Source: Arachis hypogaea (taxonomy: Eukaryota; Streptophyta; Magnoliopsida; Fabales; Fabaceae). Taken from it: DNA of 64,000 nt. The stretch covers positions 53,055,353 through 53,119,352 of the forward strand of contig NC_092054.1 in assembly GCF_003086295.3 (NCBI RefSeq), given 5' to 3'. The position numbers and the translations under genes were made by a program. Positions within the stretch are counted from its first letter, which is position 1. The number at the start of each line of letters is the position of its first letter. Below are positions 61,321 through 64,000 of this stretch, in pieces. The notes under the pieces are model-generated. The model made no database searches, had not been told where the DNA came from, and was given only the letters and a program-made list of their open reading frames with translations.

Positions 61321-63233
61321 ACATGAAACTATATACATAAAGATACTTTTAAAAAAATGAGTTTCCTCCTTCAATGTCGTTTAATCATAGTACTCCAATT
61401 TTATTATGCTCCCCTCTTTTTTTTAATAACAAATTAGAAAACTTAACTATCTTCTATAACATAAAGCATGAGAACCTTAACTATCTTATAGTAACTATTT
61501 TTTCTTCTAACCTTATATAATTTTTTGGGATGGGGTTCAATTCCAAACTTGTTATTCAATTTATTAAATATGAGTTCATTGTTCATGATTGGATCAACAT
61601 TCAAAGATTGTTTCACCTTTTATGCTATGCATGTAGAATTGCCATTTCTCTTTTCAAATTTTCTAATACAAGGATGCTTAGGCTCATAGCTGTTGATAAA
61701 AAAAGCAACATCATTTGGGGAAAGAGAAATATAGACAATCAAAGAACAACTTTTAGAAAAAAATTGATGACACGTCATCTTAAGCGATTTTTGAAGTTCT
61801 TTTTCATTTACTTTTTTATGTTTTAATCAAACTTATTGTGTTTTCTAATAGAATTTAATTAATAATCAAATAGTTAGAGTTGGAATAGCATTATTGTGTT
61901 TTCAAGAGTTTTTAAGCTCAAAACAAGCAAGAATTAAAGCTTTTTTACAAGAAAAATACAAATACAATAAAAATGTGGCCTAAGGAACAAAATTGTGCCC
62001 AAAAAGAAGAACACTAGAGCCCAAAACACATAAGCCTGGTGTATAAGTTCTCAGCCCTGACCTCTTTATACTCAAATGATGATAACTTGAGCTTCAAAAG
62101 TCTAAATGAGGCAGTTTAAGTTGTGTTAGAAAGCTAACGTTCAGAGCTTCAAAATATTATGCATATGTCTATAGTGGACATTTAGTTTGAGTCGCGCACC
62201 ACCATCATCTTTGGGATATGAAAAATCAATGCCCCAAACTTCTTCAATCTCACGCCCGGCGGAAGACCTACATGCCCGGCGGACCTTCTACAAGCCCAGC
62301 GGACCCTTCCTTCTTCCTTTCTCTACCAGGCATTCCTCCAAGAACTCCACACACACCCGGAATATATCCTCCCCAGGAAGGTGCATTTTTGGACTTTTTG
62401 CCCAAATTTCTTTAATACAAGTCCAACTTAAAGCTAATTACAGCTCTCAGGAAGCAACAATTAAGGCCTAAGTTCAATTATCCATATCATTAGAAGTCTT
62501 AATCACATTCAAAATATTGAAAACTGTAGAAGATTAATTATTAATTCTTTCTAGAAACATAAGAGATTTGGTTGTTAGGATTTGATTTGAATTATTATTT
62601 TGAATTTGAAATTAAAGTCAGTAAGTAGTTATCTTATGTTTCTCTCCGAAAGATAAGATTAGGATAGTTTTAAATTTGAATTCTATAATTAGAATATAAA
62701 TAAGTGAACAAGATTCACAAGAGAAGGCATCCAGGAGGAGGATCTTTGGATCCAAATCCTAGCCAGCTTCTCGGTAATCTTTTTGCATTGTTTTCTTTTC
62801 TTTTCCATGGGTGACTAATCCTTTGTCAAAGGGTTAGAAGCTCTGTTTATATTTTCTATGGGTTATTAACCTACATTTATTTTATTTTGAAGTTTTGCAT
62901 TGATCTATTTCATGATTGAGTTATTCATTCTTCATTTGGATTAGTAGTATTGAAAGGTATGCTAATCTCTTTTGAATTCTTTTATTATAATTGAAAATTT
63001 TGATATTTGAATTAAAGCTTGAAACTTTTTCACATGACTCTTTGGATTCCACTAGGAATAGTTGTTCAATTAGTGTACGACACATGCATGATTTTCAATC
63101 ACTCTAATTTTGAATAAGTGACATATAATTCAAATTAGAATAACTTTTGAAAATTGTGTTTTTCTTATAAAGATTTAACTGCACATGAGTAGCTTAAGTA
63201 CGTGACATGTAATTCGACGTAAGGACTACTTTT
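61321..63233. other. LTR-like intergenic DNA, element not delimited
   Basis: 61900-62840 has features of a plant LTR or leader: GCCCGGCGGA-type phrases repeated (62250-62310), a splice-like GGTAATC after AGCTTCTCG (62772), and long T-rich tracts. No LTR ends, primer site or duplicate found. The ORFs at 61530-61826 and 62187-62471 have no recognisable family. Probably an old retrotransposon fragment. Confidence 0.4.
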
Positions 63234-64000
63234 CACTACAAGAAATACTGTTAAAATTGACAAAAAAATTGACGACAAAATCAACAGTGTTTACCGTCGC
63301 TTTTAAACGTGTCAATTTTTTAAAAATATAATAAAATCAACGGCTTATTAAACCATCAATAAATTTTAAATAAAATCGACAACCTTTCCGTATTCAACAA
63401 AAGTGACACTCTGACTGTTGATAATCTTATGTAAAATTGACGAGACTTCTGTCGATATTTGATTTATTAAAGTCGACAAATTAGCCGTTGATTTAATTAT
63501 TAAAGTATCAAAAATATTGTCGTCTATTTTTTATTTACTTTTTGTCCTTGAAGTTTGACAAAAGTTTCAAAAATACCCCTAAGTTTTATTTTTTTTCAAT
63601 TTTGTCCAGAAGTTTTCGATTTGCATCAAATATATCCTTGACGGATAATTTTTCAAAAAATGTAAGACCAATTCAACAACAATTTCATAAGAACAATCCT
63701 TAACACAAGAAAATCAAGCATCATTTTCATGCATTATTGTTAGATTGATCTTAAATTTTTTGAAAATTTAGCCTTTGGAGATATATTTGATGCAAATCGA
63801 AAACTTCTGGGACAAAATTGAAACAAAATAAAACTTAAGGGTATTTTTGAAACTTTTACCAAACTTCAGAGACAAAATGTATAGTTTACCATTTTTTAAA
63901 TTATTTTTTTCATTTAAAAATAGTAGACAATTAATGCAAATAAAATTTTTACTGAATATTAGATAATGAGACAAATAAATTTTTAATATAGAAATAAAAT
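63234..64000 (+). mobile_element. Second CACTA element, left end only
   Basis: Begins CACTACAAGAAATAC, the same 12-base start as the element at 32847. It is followed by subterminal inverted motifs of a different type (AAATTGACGAC / GTCGATTTTG words, 63255-63510). The other end lies beyond the window. No transposase here. Confidence 0.75.
63541..63876. mobile_element. Foldback MITE with ~100-bp inverted arms
   Basis: Left arm 63541-63640 (TTTGTCCTTGAAGTTTGACA...) is the reverse complement of the right arm 63775-63876 (...AACTTCAGAGACAAA) with few mismatches; the loop is about 130 bases. No coding capacity. It is nested in the CACTA element. No target duplicate could be fixed with confidence. 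Confidence 0.85.

Noticed and set aside
61530..61826. 98-codon ORF with hydrophobic C-terminus
   Set aside because: No family match, unusual composition, in LTR-like or degenerate DNA; chance ORF is likelier.

Overview
The window is plant nuclear DNA, almost entirely transposable elements. The Ty3-type elements (tRNA-iMet and tRNA-Asp primer sites, several-kb LTRs), CACTA elements, MULE/plant-mobile-domain relics and PF04195-type ORFs point to a legume. The CpG-rich ACGCG-type tracts inside many LTRs resemble what I know from peanut (Arachis), but the genus is an inference. No rRNA, tRNA, CRISPR or prokaryotic gene was seen. Almost all long ORFs are decayed transposon genes. One probable host gene remains, a small secreted protein at 46276-48189. 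Layout: (1) 1-8925, minus strand: an LTR-internal-LTR-internal-LTR chain of a non-autonomous Tekay/Del-like element (3.5-kb LTR, gag only). (2) 8926-12651 and 43901-45815: pieces of two other long Tekay-like LTRs in opposite orientation; the minus LTR is split by a 31-kb nest. (3) 12652-43895: an outer element (500-bp LTRs, TSD CATAC) carrying a PF04195-type ORF, a coiled-coil ORF and two oppositely oriented pol scraps. Inside it sit a minus-strand Athila-related non-autonomous element (13431-20640) and a plus-strand Athila-type element (21317-40336, TSD GGGGT) with gag-pro-RT-RH-INT and an env-position ORF. The latter is itself interrupted by a CACTA element (32847-38415, TSD TCT). (4) The CACTA carries fragments of at least four unrelated host genes: an FG-repeat nucleoporin, an EEF1AKMT1/N6AMT2-like methyltransferase, arginyl-tRNA synthetase and a class III peroxidase. 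It is thus a Pack-CACTA; this is the most striking object in the window. (5) 45816-48637: low-copy-looking DNA with the three-exon secreted-protein gene. (6) 48643-55670: a Tekay-like non-autonomous element (TSD ACACA) with a truncated 5' LTR. (7) 55673-56815: a terminal-inverted-repeat element with a 99-bp tandem repeat; then a plant-mobile-domain pseudogene and MULE scraps (57541-59841), a solo Athila-type LTR (59857-61315, TSD TATAT), LTR-like DNA, and the start of a second CACTA (63234-) holding a nested foldback MITE. Insertion order by nesting: Tekay-like minus LTR (oldest), then the PF04195 element, then the two Athila-related insertions, then the CACTA. The genes do not form a pathway; what they share is repeated nested insertion and decay. 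All calls were made by reading the sequence. No database search was run.
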